A stretch of DNA of 64,000 bases from Mycobacteroides chelonae (GTDB taxonomy: Bacteria > Actinomycetota > Actinomycetes > Mycobacteriales > Mycobacteriaceae), in NCBI GenBank assembly GCA_014204435.1, contig JACHLF010000001.1, forward strand, positions 310,001 through 374,000, given 5' to 3'. This document shows, piece after piece, positions 15,316 to 25,986 of the stretch (position 1 is its first letter; every line of letters begins with the position of its first letter). The notes below the pieces were generated by a model, which was given only the letters and a program-made list of their open reading frames with translations, searched no databases and had not been told where the DNA came from. The position numbers and the translations under genes were made by a program.

Positions 15316-15966
15316 ATGATCACGGTGTTCCTGGTAGACGACCACGAGGTGGTACGCCGCGGCTTGGCGGATCTGCTCGAAGAGGAGGAGGACTTCTCGG
15401 TGATCGGGCAGGCATCCTCGGTCGCCGAGGCGATGGCGCGCATCCCCGCACTGCAACCCGATATCGCGGTGCTGGACATTCGGCTGCCGGACGGCAACGG
15501 CGTCGAGCTGTGCCGTGAGCTGCGCTCCAAGCTGCCGAATCTGAACTGCTTGATGCTCACCTCGTTCACCGACGAACACGCCATGCTGGACGCGATCATG
15601 GCGGGCGCCGGTGGTTACGTCATCAAGGACATCAAGGGGATGGAGCTGATCTCCGCTGTGCGCACCGTCGGGGCGGGACGCTCACTGCTGGACAATCGGG
15701 CTGCCGCCGCGTTGATGAACAAGCTGCGCGCCGCAGCGGACAATCCGTCGCCGCTGGCCGGTCTCACTGCCCAGGAGCGTACGTTGTTGGAGCTGATCGG
15801 GGAGGGGCTTACCAACCGTCAGATCGCGGAGCGAATGTTCTTGGCAGAGAAGACGGTCAAGAACTACGTCTCTCGCCTGCTCACCAAACTGGATCTCGAA
15901 CGCCGCACTCAGGTCGCCGTGCTGGCCACCAAGCTTGCGCGCGAGAATCAGGGGTCGCACGGCTGA
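15316..15966 (+). CDS. dosR: Hypoxia/NO response regulator DosR (DevR)
   Basis: 216 residues from ATG after GGAAGGGAAACGGAC; an upstream in-frame ATG has no ribosome site. The receiver domain has [11 protein letters not shown], the phospho-acceptor in [10 protein letters not shown], and [10 protein letters not shown] with the conserved Lys. A linker with [10 protein letters not shown] leads to the LuxR-type helix-turn-helix ([24 protein letters not shown]) that reads GGGACT-type boxes. Nearly every DevR-specific block is kept, so this is the true orthologue, not a generic NarL regulator. It lies next to rplKA here, unlike M. tuberculosis, and 45 bases before its kinase. Confidence 0.93.
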   Translation: MITVFLVDDHEVVRRGLADLLEEEEDFSVIGQASSVAEAMARIPALQPDIAVLDIRLPDGNGVELCRELRSKLPNLNCLMLTSFTDEHAMLDAIMAGAGGYVIKDIKGMELISAVRTVGAGRSLLDNRAAAALMNKLRAAADNPSPLAGLTAQERTLLELIGEGLTNRQIAERMFLAEKTVKNYVSRLLTKLDLERRTQVAVLATKLARENQGSHG

Positions 15967-16007
15967 CGGGTTGGTATTCACCCCGGGGCAAGGTGTGCGA
16001 GAGTTGA

Positions 16008-17714
<1,707 letters not shown>

Positions 17715-17720
17715 ACACTG

Positions 17721-17900
17721 CTACCCGGTGTCTGCTCGCTGCGGGTTACCGGGATTGCGTAGTAATGCGACAGCTGCCTCGATGTCGGCGTGTAACTCCT
17801 CGTTCTGTTCGGCGAGATTCGTCGGCCAGACCAGACAGGTGACTAAGGTCAGCTCCAGATCATGGATCGGGACGCGGACATCCTCGGCCAGGTTGTACAT
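17721..17900 (-). CDS. Small unrecognised ORF after dosS
   Basis: Fifty-nine codons from an ATG, starting MYNLAEDVRVPIHDL and ending in a helix AEQNEELHADIEAAVALLRN. The frame stays open upstream for another 59 codons with the plausible stretch FRILGTGHSLAPVCGAR, so it may be the tail of a decayed gene. No family recognised. It converges with dosS and lies beyond the end of the diacylglycerol kinase gene. Confidence 0.3.
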   Translation of the reverse strand: MYNLAEDVRVPIHDLELTLVTCLVWPTNLAEQNEELHADIEAAVALLRNPGNPQRADTG

Positions 17901-18006
17901 CCGGGCGCCGCAGACCGGGGCGAGGGAGTGGCCAGTGCCTAAGATGCGGAAACGGCGTGCCTGACGCGACTGCACATTTGGCCTTCGTGCTCGCCGAGAA
18001 GACCGG

Positions 18007-18885
18007 TTAGGCGAAGACGGATAGGGCGCCGGGAACCACGTCGATGTCGATCGGCAGCGGGGCAACCGGGTCGCCATCGGCGTACGCGGTGATATCGGCG
18101 GCGGACAGCCGAACCCGCCGTGACCGGAAGGTGCTCACCTCGGGCAGGTTCACATGGGTGCCCTTGTAGACGGTGGGGGACAGCCGCAGCAGACGCAGGC
18201 GCCCGCCGGCCGCCACCACCGTCACATCCAGCAGGCCATCGTCCAGAATCGCGTGGGGGCAGATGCGCATTCCGCCGCCGTACGAGGTTCCGTTTCCGAC
18301 CGCTACCAGGGTCACATCGGTCTCGACCACCTGGTCGTCCAATTCGATGCGGAACGGCAGGGGCTTGAGCTTTGCGGCCTCCAACGCCATGGCGATGTCA
18401 TAGCGGCGGCGGCCTCGTGGCCAGCTCATCCGATTTGCCCGATCGTTGACCAGCGAGTCAAAACCGGAGGCCACGACCGTGGCGAACCACGTGGTGTTTC
18501 CGCCGTACCGGACACGTCCGGCGTCGATCACCCGGATGTTGCCGGTGGCGATCACGTCGGCGGCGGCCACCGGGTCACCCAACGGAATGTCCAGCATGCG
18601 GGCGCAGTCGTTTCCAGTGCCGATTGGGATCACACCGAGTGCCACCGGTGTGGACGCCACGGCCTGTAGCGCGATGCTCACCAGGCCGTCGCCGCCTGCG
18701 GCGACGATGCCGCGGGCACCCGTGCGGGCCGCCTCCTGCGCGAGTGCGTGAGATTCCGACGCCGACGACGCCGCGTGATGGGTCACCGTCAGTCCGCGCC
18801 CCCGCAGATGCGCGATGGCCGCTTCGGCTGCCTGTGCCGAGGCGTGGCCGGCGGCCGGGTTCGTCAGAACGGTCAGGTGCGTCAC
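18007..18885 (-). CDS. dagK: Diacylglycerol kinase-family lipid kinase (Rv2252-like)
   Basis: 292 residues from GTG. The DAGK catalytic domain shows NPAAGHASA (about 9-17), the nucleotide-binding GGDGLVS (about 65-71), and PIGTGNDCARMLDIPLG (about 87-103). The C-terminal lobe has GNGTSYGGGMRICPHAILDDGLLDV. It phosphorylates diacylglycerol or a related lipid; Rv2252 is known to act on diacylglycerol in the phosphatidylinositol mannoside pathway. Four bases separate it from the FAD oxidase upstream, so both form one minus-strand operon controlled from the operator near 20.5 kb. Confidence 0.88.
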   Translation of the reverse strand: MTHLTVLTNPAAGHASAQAAEAAIAHLRGRGLTVTHHAASSASESHALAQEAARTGARGIVAAGGDGLVSIALQAVASTPVALGVIPIGTGNDCARMLDIPLGDPVAAADVIATGNIRVIDAGRVRYGGNTTWFATVVASGFDSLVNDRANRMSWPRGRRRYDIAMALEAAKLKPLPFRIELDDQVVETDVTLVAVGNGTSYGGGMRICPHAILDDGLLDVTVVAAGGRLRLLRLSPTVYKGTHVNLPEVSTFRSRRVRLSAADITAYADGDPVAPLPIDIDVVPGALSVFA

Positions 18886-18889
18886 CGCG

Positions 18890-20482
18890 TCACCACTGCG
18901 CGGGAATCAGCTTGCCGGGGTTCAGGATTCCCCGCGGATCGACGGTCTTCTTCACGGCGCGCAAGATCTCGATGCCGAGCTCGCCGACCTCATCGGCAAG
19001 CCACGGTTGATGATCGCGGCCCACCGCGTGATGGTGCGTGATGGTACCTCCGGCGGCCACGATCGCGTCTCCTGCCGCCTTCTTCGCCTTGCCCCACTGG
19101 GTGAACGCGTCCTCTGCGGCCGCACACACCACGGTGAAATAGAGGGATGCGCCCGTGCGGTAGGTGTGCGAGATGTGGCACAGCACCAGCGGTGGGGTGC
19201 CTTGGGCGCCAAGCGCCTCGGCCAGCGCCGTGGTGACGGCTGTGCGCAGGTTGGCAAGGTTCTGCCACGAGGTCGCGGTTTCCAAGGTCTCCACCACGGC
19301 ACCGGCGTCGATCAGTGCATCACGCAGGTACGGTGCGTCGAAACGGCCGTGATCCCAGGCCTTGGCAGGCTCGTCGCCGAGCGCGGTGCCACCGGCGGCG
19401 GCGAGGACAGCGGCCACCTCGGCCGACTTGGCCGCGACGTGTCCGTGGGTGCCCTCGACGGTCGTGATAGCCAGCACCCCGGCGGCGGGGTTCTTGCCGC
19501 CAATATCCTTGGCCAGGGCCAGGTTCAATCCGCTTTCGGCCTCATCGGACAGCCGCAGCACGGTGGGCGACGCATCGGATTGGACGAGGGCGCGCAACGC
19601 CTGCGCGCCGGCGTCGAAGGACGGGAAGGACCAACCCTGGTACCAAGTCTCCTCAGGTAGCCGGTGTACGCGCACCGTGACCTCGGTGATGATGCCCAGT
19701 GCACCTTCGGACCCGAGGAAGAGCTGACGCAGATCCGGGCCGGCGGCAGAGGCGGGTGCCCTGCCCAGGTTGAGATCGCCGCGCGGGGTGGCGATGCGGA
19801 TTGCGTCCACCATCGCGTCGAAGCGCCCGTAACCGCTGGAGGCCTGCCCGGAGGAACGGGTCGCGGCGAATCCGCCGATGCTCGCGAAGCGGAAACTCTG
19901 CGGGAAATGTCCTAGCGAAAAGCCTTTGGCGCCAAGGAGTTCCTCGGCCTCTGGGCCGGTCGTTCCCGGCAGTAGTGCCGCGGTTCCCGACACCTCGTCG
20001 AGGGAGACCAAGCCCGACATCCGTCGCAGGTCGACGGCGATGACGGCGGTTAATTCTCCGCGTTCGGGGTCAAGCCCACCCACCACGCTGGTGCCGCCCC
20101 CGAACGGTACGACGGCGATGGATTGCTCGGCGCACAGCGCCAGGAGAGCGGACACCTCGTCGTGTGAGGCCGGGTAGGCGATGGCGTCGGGTGCGTCCTG
20201 GACGCCGGTGCCGCGGCGGCGCAACAGATCCGGGGTGCTCTTGCCGCCCGAATGCCGCAGCCGGACACTGTGCTCGGTGCTCACGTGTTCGGCGCCGAGT
20301 AGGTCGCCCAGGACCGCCAGCTGTTCGTCGGTGAGCGAGCTGGGGGACAGGGTGACATCCGATTCGTCTCGGTTGGCGGGTTCCCGCTCGGGAATGCCCA
20401 GCGCCGACGCCAAAAGCGTCTTCACCTGAGGTGAGAGAGTCTGTCGATTTTCGGCCACGCCCCAGGCGTCCCACTCCATCAT
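18890..20482 (-). CDS. FAD-linked oxidase, alkyl-DHAP synthase-like (Rv2251-like)
   Basis: 530 residues. The VAO-type FAD domain carries VVPFGGGTSVVGGLDP (about 123-138), LGHFPQSFRFASIGGFAATRSSGQASSGYGR (about 190-220) and LFLGSEGALGIITEVTVRVHRLP. The C-terminal cap has ISHTYRTGASLYFT and HHHAVGRDHQPWL, the His-rich block of alkyl-dihydroxyacetonephosphate synthases, and ends VDPRGILNPGKL. Family members make ether lipids or oxidise 2-hydroxy acids. The start ATG sits only six bases after a TACTGT -10, so the message is probably leaderless. Divergent from the TetR gene and glpD, suggesting glycerol-phosphate/lipid metabolism. Confidence 0.82.
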   Translation of the reverse strand: MMEWDAWGVAENRQTLSPQVKTLLASALGIPEREPANRDESDVTLSPSSLTDEQLAVLGDLLGAEHVSTEHSVRLRHSGGKSTPDLLRRRGTGVQDAPDAIAYPASHDEVSALLALCAEQSIAVVPFGGGTSVVGGLDPERGELTAVIAVDLRRMSGLVSLDEVSGTAALLPGTTGPEAEELLGAKGFSLGHFPQSFRFASIGGFAATRSSGQASSGYGRFDAMVDAIRIATPRGDLNLGRAPASAAGPDLRQLFLGSEGALGIITEVTVRVHRLPEETWYQGWSFPSFDAGAQALRALVQSDASPTVLRLSDEAESGLNLALAKDIGGKNPAAGVLAITTVEGTHGHVAAKSAEVAAVLAAAGGTALGDEPAKAWDHGRFDAPYLRDALIDAGAVVETLETATSWQNLANLRTAVTTALAEALGAQGTPPLVLCHISHTYRTGASLYFTVVCAAAEDAFTQWGKAKKAAGDAIVAAGGTITHHHAVGRDHQPWLADEVGELGIEILRAVKKTVDPRGILNPGKLIPAQW

Positions 20483-20483
20483 A

Positions 20484-20518
20484 CGTTACAGTATTACATA
20501 CGATGACAATATGTAACG
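20484..20518. promoter_or_regulatory. Inverted-repeat operator, FAD oxidase / TetR intergenic
   Basis: CGTTACA and TGTAACG arms frame a 21-base centre with further symmetry (GTATTAC against GTCATCG-ATATTG). On the minus strand TTACAT-17-TACTGT overlaps it, with ATG starting six bases after the -10. Binding by the adjacent TetR protein would block both directions. Confidence 0.6.
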
Positions 20519-20544
20519 CCGTTTCTTCGGCAAGGTGAGGTGGC

Positions 20545-21126
20545 ATGACGGTCCAGACCACTGAGATCGCGGCGGATCCCGTCACGGAACGCATTCTTGA
20601 TGCCGCGTTGTCCTGCATCAGCGAATTCGGAGTGCGTCGCACCACGCTGGTCGAGGTCGCCAAACGCGCCGAGGTCAGCCGTCCGTCGGTGTATCGGCGC
20701 TGGCCGGATGTGCGTGCCCTTGTTGCCGAGCTGCTCACGCGGGAAATGGGCTCGATCCTGCCCGCGACGGGATGCGGACCCGCGCGCGATCGGTTGGTCC
20801 AGTCGGTGACCGGCTTGGTGACACAGGTACGCGAGCATTCCATTTTCGCGGCGATCCTGCGTTCCGATCCGGAATTGCTCGTGACCTATATCGTGCGGCG
20901 ATTGGGCACCAGTCAACGCGCACTCATTGGCTGGACCGCGATGCTCATCGCCGAAGGGCAGGCCGATGGGTCGATCCGCGCCGGCGCCCCGGAGCAGATG
21001 GCCGCGATGGTGTTGCTGATCGGCCAATCGGTGCTGCAATCGGCGCGCATCGTCGCCGAGATCCTCTCCCCAGATGAGCTGGTGAACGAATTGGCCACCG
21101 CCATCGACGGATATCTCAAGGCTTGA
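20545..21126 (+). CDS. TetR-family regulator (Rv2250c-like)
   Basis: 193 residues. N-terminal helix-turn-helix: ERILDAALSCISEFGVRRTTLVEVAKRAEVSRPSVYRRWPD (about 11-51). The ligand domain is helical and unassigned. ATG follows an AGGTGG ribosome site. It is followed after 19 bases by glpD on the same strand and faces the FAD oxidase operon, so it probably represses itself, glpD and the divergent oxidase-kinase pair through the palindrome between them. The inducer is unknown; a fatty or glycerol-derived lipid would suit the neighbours. Confidence 0.85.
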   Translation: MTVQTTEIAADPVTERILDAALSCISEFGVRRTTLVEVAKRAEVSRPSVYRRWPDVRALVAELLTREMGSILPATGCGPARDRLVQSVTGLVTQVREHSIFAAILRSDPELLVTYIVRRLGTSQRALIGWTAMLIAEGQADGSIRAGAPEQMAAMVLLIGQSVLQSARIVAEILSPDELVNELATAIDGYLKA

Positions 21127-21145
21127 CCCACCCCTAGGAGAGTTC

Positions 21146-22591
21146 ATGACAACCCAGCTCAACAGCGCCCGACGCGGCGCCGACCTCGCCGCGCTAGCCG
21201 GCGGTGCCCCGGTCGATGTCCTGGTCATCGGAGGCGGCATCACCGGAGTGGGAGTGGCGCTCGACGCGGCGAGCCGCGGACTGCGTGTCACATTGGTTGA
21301 GAAGCATGATTTAGCCTTCGGTACAAGCCGATTCAGCTCGAAGCTGGTGCATGGCGGACTGCGCTATCTCGCATCGGGTCAGGTAGGCATCGCCAGGGAG
21401 AGTGCGGTCGAGCGTCACATCCTGATGACCCGTACCGCCCCTCATCTCATTCACCCGTTGGCTCAAGTGGTCCCGCTGCATCCCTCGGTGAGTATGTTCA
21501 GCCGAACCCTGGTGCGGGTCGGATTCATCGCCGGCGATGGATTGCGCAAGCTCGCGCATACCTCGGCCGATGTTCTGCCGCGATCGCGCGCCATCCACGC
21601 CGGTGAAGTGATTCGGCGGGCACCGACAGTGCGGCGCAATGGACTTCGTGGCGGACTCATGGCCTTCGACGGTCAGCTGGTGGACGATGCACGGCTGGTG
21701 GTTTCGGTCGCACGCACGGCGGCGGGTTTGGGTGCCCGGATTCTCACGCGGGTCTCTGCCGAACAGGTAACCGGTGACGGGGCCGTCCTTCGGAATGAGC
21801 TGACCGGCGATGCTGTCCGGGTACAGGCGGGTCTGGTCATCAACGCCGCCGGAGTATGGGCGGGCCAGGTCGATCGCGATATCAAGTTGCGCCCCAGTCG
21901 GGGGACACACCTGGTTTTCCGGGTTCAGAGCTTCGGCGGTCTCACCGCCGCGCTGACGGTTCCGGTGCCCGGCACGATCAACCGGTTCGTGTTCGCATTG
22001 CCCGCCATCCACGATCGGGTGTACCTCGGGCTCACCGACGAGCCGGCACCCGGTCCGATCCCCGACGTTGCCGAACCTTCTGAGACAGAGGAACAATTCC
22101 TCCTCGACACCGTCAACACGGTGCTACAGACCTCGCTGTCCGAAGCGGATGTGGTGGGCCGCTTCGCGGGTCTGCGGCCCCTGCTTGACGGCGACGATTC
22201 GGCGACCGCGGACCTGTCGCGAAAGCATGCGGTGCGTGTATCGGAGTCCGGAGTAGTCAGTGTGGTCGGCGGCAAGCTGACCACCTATCGCAAGATGGCT
22301 CAGGATGCACTGGACGCCGGGCTGGAGCGCCGTCCGCTTGCCGCCTCGGAGTGCGTGACACAGAATCTGGCGGTCGTGGACGACTGGTCCGGAGCCGTCG
22401 GCACCCCGTTGGTTGACGGTATCGACATCACCCGCGAGCAGGCCGAGTTCGCGCTCACCCACGAGGGTGCGCTCGACGCCGACGACATTCTCGATCGGCG
22501 CACCCGGATCGGGCTTGTGCCCGCCGACAAGGAATCCGTGCTGCCTGCCGTGCAGGGTCTCGTCGACTCCTACTTCTCGCAGGTGAACTGA
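21146..22591 (+). CDS. glpD: Glycerol-3-phosphate dehydrogenase (GlpD1-like)
   Basis: 481 residues, FAD-dependent, membrane-peripheral. The dinucleotide motif is DVLVIGGGITGVGVALDAASRG (about 25-46), followed by KHDLAFGTSRFSSKLVHGGLRYL with the substrate-loop residues, and the late GGKLTTYRKMA typical of the family. It oxidises glycerol 3-phosphate to dihydroxyacetone phosphate and passes electrons to the quinone pool. ATG with CTAGGAG upstream. Length is shorter than classic 570-residue GlpD2 types, which fits the GlpD1 branch (Rv2249c). Confidence 0.9.
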   Translation: MTTQLNSARRGADLAALAGGAPVDVLVIGGGITGVGVALDAASRGLRVTLVEKHDLAFGTSRFSSKLVHGGLRYLASGQVGIARESAVERHILMTRTAPHLIHPLAQVVPLHPSVSMFSRTLVRVGFIAGDGLRKLAHTSADVLPRSRAIHAGEVIRRAPTVRRNGLRGGLMAFDGQLVDDARLVVSVARTAAGLGARILTRVSAEQVTGDGAVLRNELTGDAVRVQAGLVINAAGVWAGQVDRDIKLRPSRGTHLVFRVQSFGGLTAALTVPVPGTINRFVFALPAIHDRVYLGLTDEPAPGPIPDVAEPSETEEQFLLDTVNTVLQTSLSEADVVGRFAGLRPLLDGDDSATADLSRKHAVRVSESGVVSVVGGKLTTYRKMAQDALDAGLERRPLAASECVTQNLAVVDDWSGAVGTPLVDGIDITREQAEFALTHEGALDADDILDRRTRIGLVPADKESVLPAVQGLVDSYFSQVN

Positions 22592-22732
22592 ACGACGTCG
22601 ATCCAGCCCTCGCGGAAGCTGGGCGGATCCCGTCACGTGGCAGAGGCTAGAGCGCGATCACAGCGATAAGGATTCCGCGGAGAATTAACAAGCGATGTGA
22701 ACTCGCGAAAATCGCTCCCTATCGGAGCTCAT

Positions 22733-23677
22733 TTAGCGACCCGCGGCCTCGGATTCAGAAGTGTCCTCTGCGGGTTCCGACCGAGCGAAGTTTTCGGTGA
22801 GCTTGTTGATGATTCGATTCCACAGCGGTTCGGGCAGGTCGTGCCCCATCCCGTCGATCAGCGCCAGACGCGCTCCGGGGATGGCCCGGGCGATGGCCCG
22901 CGCACCCGAAGGGCGCATCAATTTGTCGGCCTTGCCGTGTAAAACCATTGCGGGAGAAGTGATTCGGTTGTCAAAGGGCGCCAAGCTGCCGGTGCCCATG
23001 ATTGCCGCGAATTGTCGGGCAAACCCCCGGGGGCAATAGCTTCGGTCGTAGTACTCGGCGGCGTGCAGGTATGACTTCGCTTGCGACTGGCGGTATTTGG
23101 GGCTTCCGATGGTTCGGCCGACCTGGACGCTGTTGGCGATGATCTGCTCGCGGGTGGCATCGGCGGGCGGAGGCTTCAGTAACGCCATCAGTTGGCGGGG
23201 CCCCGGAGGTGGCAGGAAGGGCTGGTTGTTACTCGACATGATGATGGTGACCGTCGAGGTCCGATCGGGATGTTCAGCGGCGAATACCTGCGCGATCATG
23301 CCGCCCATCGAGGCGCCCACGACGTGTGCCTTGTCGATGCCGAGATGATCGAGCAGGCCGGCCGTGTCGGCGGCCATGTCGACCAGGGTATAGGCCGTGT
23401 CGGTTATCTTCACTCCGGCAAGGAATTTCATCATGCTAGGCAGCAGTGATCCGCCGCCGGCGCGCACACCGTCCAGTTTCGTGGACAGGCCGCAGTCCCG
23501 ATTGTCGAACCGGATGACCCGGTAGCCCTGGTCGGCGAGCTGCTGGCAGAACTCGGGACGCCAGAACACCATCTGCGCGCCGATGCCCATGATGAGCGCC
23601 ACGGCGGGGTCGGTCGGATTGCCGAACTCCTCGTAGCACAACTCGATATCGCCAACCTTGGCGGTGTGGGCCGTCAT
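22733..23677 (-). CDS. lipG: Alpha/beta hydrolase LipG-like
   Basis: 314 residues from the ATG that follows GAGGGAG at a nine-base spacing; a start ten codons further upstream would run into the kinase gene. Catalytic triad: nucleophile Ser in GASMGGM, an Asp in the LHGKADKL region, and His in DGMGHDLPE. The FDNRDCGLSTK loop is typical of LipG. LipG-type enzymes hydrolyse esters or thioesters of lipids. One base separates it from the ABC1 kinase upstream, so the pair is co-translated, as in the M. tuberculosis Rv0646c-Rv0647c pair. Confidence 0.88.
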   Translation of the reverse strand: MTAHTAKVGDIELCYEEFGNPTDPAVALIMGIGAQMVFWRPEFCQQLADQGYRVIRFDNRDCGLSTKLDGVRAGGGSLLPSMMKFLAGVKITDTAYTLVDMAADTAGLLDHLGIDKAHVVGASMGGMIAQVFAAEHPDRTSTVTIIMSSNNQPFLPPPGPRQLMALLKPPPADATREQIIANSVQVGRTIGSPKYRQSQAKSYLHAAEYYDRSYCPRGFARQFAAIMGTGSLAPFDNRITSPAMVLHGKADKLMRPSGARAIARAIPGARLALIDGMGHDLPEPLWNRIINKLTENFARSEPAEDTSESEAAGR

Positions 23678-23678
23678 C

Positions 23679-25055
23679 TCAGATATCTCCCTCACGATTG
23701 TGCTCACGGCTGATGTCGACGATGAAATTGCCGAAGTATCCCTTGAGTTCCGGGTCTTCCATCATCTGCCAGCGCGGTGCCAGCAGTTTCATGTAGCGCT
23801 CGACGTACAGGAACTGCTTGCCGATGAGCACCAGCTCGCGCGGCAGCTTGACATCATACTGCTCGGCGAGCGCGGAAAGCTGCTTGCCGATATCCGAATA
23901 GGACATGTCTCCAAGCGATTTCATCGTCAGGGGAGTGGCGAATTCCTGAATGTCACGGGTGCCCTCGTCTGCGTCTCCGGGATTGCCGACGGCTCCCAGC
24001 AGCACGACGATCTTGCCCGCGGCGCGGTGGTCCTTCTTGACCAGGAGCGCATGGATTAATTCACGCAGCAGCCAGCGGGTCCGCGGATCGATGAAGCCGA
24101 CTATGCCGAAGTCCAGGAACACGATCCGGCCCTCGTCGTCCACCAGTAGGTTGCCCGCATGTAGGTCGCCGTGGAACAGTCCCTGGCGCAGGCCGGATTC
24201 GAACACGGAAAACAGCAGCGACTTCACCAGCTCGGTGCCGTCGAATTCCGCCTTGCGAATGGCCTGTGCGTCGTCGATGCGGATGCCGTGCACCCGCTCC
24301 ATGGTGAGCACCTTGGAGGTCGTGTAGTGCCAGTGCACATCCGGAACCCGGATGTTCTTGCCGAGCGACGAGGTGTGCAGGTGCTCTACCCAGGTTTGCA
24401 TGGCCTGACCTTCGGCCAGGAAATCCAGTTCCTCGGAAAGGTTTCCGGAGAAGTCGTCCACCACGTCGCGGGCCGAAAGCATCCTGCCCACTTTGCCGAG
24501 CTCCAGGAGCCTGGCGCCGCGCTTCATGATCTGCAGATCCGCCGCCACCCGTCGGCGGATCCCCGGTCGCTGGATCTTGACCACCACCTCCTCGCCGGAA
24601 TGCAGTGTCGCGTAATGCACCTGGGCGATGGACGCCGACGCGAACGGTTCGGTATCGAAGGACGCGAACAGCTTCTCGGGTTCATCTCCGAGCTCGGAGA
24701 TGATGAGCTCGCGTACCTGTGCCGGATCGGCGGGCGGAACGCGGTCCAGTAGCCCGCGGAATTCGCGGGACAACGGCTCGCCGAAGGCGCCCGGGCTGGA
24801 CGCGATGATCTGGCCCATCTTGACGTAGGTGGGACCGAGATCGGAGAAGGTCTGCGGGAGCTCGGCGATCAGCTTCTGCTCAAGGCTGCCCTTCTTGGTG
24901 AGCTTGCCCAGCACGCGTCCGGCGGTGCGGGCGATCTGCCAGCCGGTGATGCCCAACCGGGCGGCCTCGGAGAGCAGGGCCACGCGCCCGAGTGGGGCAA
25001 CCTGACGTCCGCGACCCTCACCCACGCTTCGGCCGGACCGTTCTTGCGCAGTCAT
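23679..25055 (-). CDS. ABC1/AarF-family atypical kinase (Rv0647c-like)
   Basis: 458 residues. Conserved features: the KxGQ motif in YVKMGQIIAS (about 80-89), ASIAQVHYATLHSG with the Ala-rich loop replacing the P-loop, VVVKIQRPG with the ATP-binding Lys, FHGDLHAGNLLV as catalytic loop, and FLDFGIVG as metal-binding DFG. UbiB/ABC1 proteins are ATPases or kinases tied to lipid and quinone handling at membranes. The ATG is preferred over a TTG three codons upstream. Coupled to lipG downstream. Confidence 0.88.
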   Translation of the reverse strand: MTAQERSGRSVGEGRGRQVAPLGRVALLSEAARLGITGWQIARTAGRVLGKLTKKGSLEQKLIAELPQTFSDLGPTYVKMGQIIASSPGAFGEPLSREFRGLLDRVPPADPAQVRELIISELGDEPEKLFASFDTEPFASASIAQVHYATLHSGEEVVVKIQRPGIRRRVAADLQIMKRGARLLELGKVGRMLSARDVVDDFSGNLSEELDFLAEGQAMQTWVEHLHTSSLGKNIRVPDVHWHYTTSKVLTMERVHGIRIDDAQAIRKAEFDGTELVKSLLFSVFESGLRQGLFHGDLHAGNLLVDDEGRIVFLDFGIVGFIDPRTRWLLRELIHALLVKKDHRAAGKIVVLLGAVGNPGDADEGTRDIQEFATPLTMKSLGDMSYSDIGKQLSALAEQYDVKLPRELVLIGKQFLYVERYMKLLAPRWQMMEDPELKGYFGNFIVDISREHNREGDI

Positions 25056-25094
25056 GAAATGCAAGTGTGCCGCATCGAGCCCCTGCGGCCCTAC

Positions 25095-25779
25095 TCAGTC
25101 CTGCACGCAGGTGTCAAAAGTTGTCAACAACTCACTGGTGACGGGTGCCCACACGGGCTCGGGCAGGTCGTGTCCCATTCCCTCGATGAGGGCGAAACGT
25201 GCGTTACGGATGTTCTTGGCCACCACTCGCCCGTTTTGGTATGGGACCAGGGGGTCGTTGCGGCCGTGAATCACGACGGCCGGTGCGGTGATGGCGCGGG
25301 TGAAGCGCAGCAGGCACCCGGTACCCAGAATGGCGTCGAACTGGCGCACCGTGCCGATCGTGTAGTCGCTGCGGGCCCGGTGATCGAGGATGCGTTGCCG
25401 CAGCTCCTCACGGGAGGGCAGGTTGTCGGGCCCGTTGTAGACGATGCCGTTGTTCACCTCGAAGTCCAGCCACCACCCGGCGCTGCACCGATCCCGGAGC
25501 CTTCTGCCCGTCCAGCTTGGTCGAGAGTCCACAATCGCGGTTGTCGAACCGGATGACCCGATAGCCGCTGTCCAGGAGCCGCTGGCAGAACCCATCCGGC
25601 CACATCGGCAGCTGGGCGGGCACGCCCATCACCAGGATGACGGCGGGATCGTGCGGGTCGCCCAGATCTTCGGAGAACAGCGGCACCATTCCTGGATACC
25701 ACGGGAGTTCTGAGCCGTTTTGGATGATCGCCCTCATCTGCGGTAATCTGAGCCAGCTCCACCGAAGACCGTCGGTCAC
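25095..25779 (-). pseudogene. Broken LipG-type hydrolase paralogue
   Basis: The 5' frame encodes a LipG-like N-terminal part (SEDLGDPHDPAVILVMGVPAQ, FCQRLLDSGYRVIRFDNRDCGLSTKLDG). Right after this block homology jumps to another frame and to the lid/C-terminal part (SDYTIGTVRQFDAILGTG, APAVVIHGRNDPLVPY, LIEGMGHDLPEPVW). The roughly 100 residues in between, including the GxSxG nucleophile elbow, are gone. Thus Asp and His of the triad remain but Ser does not. The intact lipG lies 1.4 kb away, so this is the relic of a tandem duplicate. Confidence 0.85.
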
Positions 25780-25780
25780 C

Positions 25781-25986
25781 TCTCGCGAGGTTGAAGGTTC
25801 AGGACTTGTCCTGACGGCCCACGCAGGAGGACGAGGTTAGCCCCGCGGACCAAAAGTCCGTGGATTTTCGCGCCCCGACCTGTCTGCGTCGGGGCGTTCG
25901 TCATTTCCATTGCGTGTGAAATGCGGAAAGCCTTCTCGACCATCGGTCGCCGGTGTAGCGACCGAAACGAGATGAGGAGGCAATAC
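25781..25986 (+). promoter_or_regulatory. rplJ-rplL leader with three hairpins
   Basis: Before rplJ lie CAGGAC-TT-GTCCTG (25800-25813), an eight-pair stem CCGCGGAC/GTCCGTGG (25843-25863), and a terminator-like stem CGCCCCGAC/GTCGGGGCG (25871-25896). This fits an L10 leader, where L10(L12)4 binds its own message and adjusts readthrough. The class is inferred from position and structure only. Confidence 0.55.
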
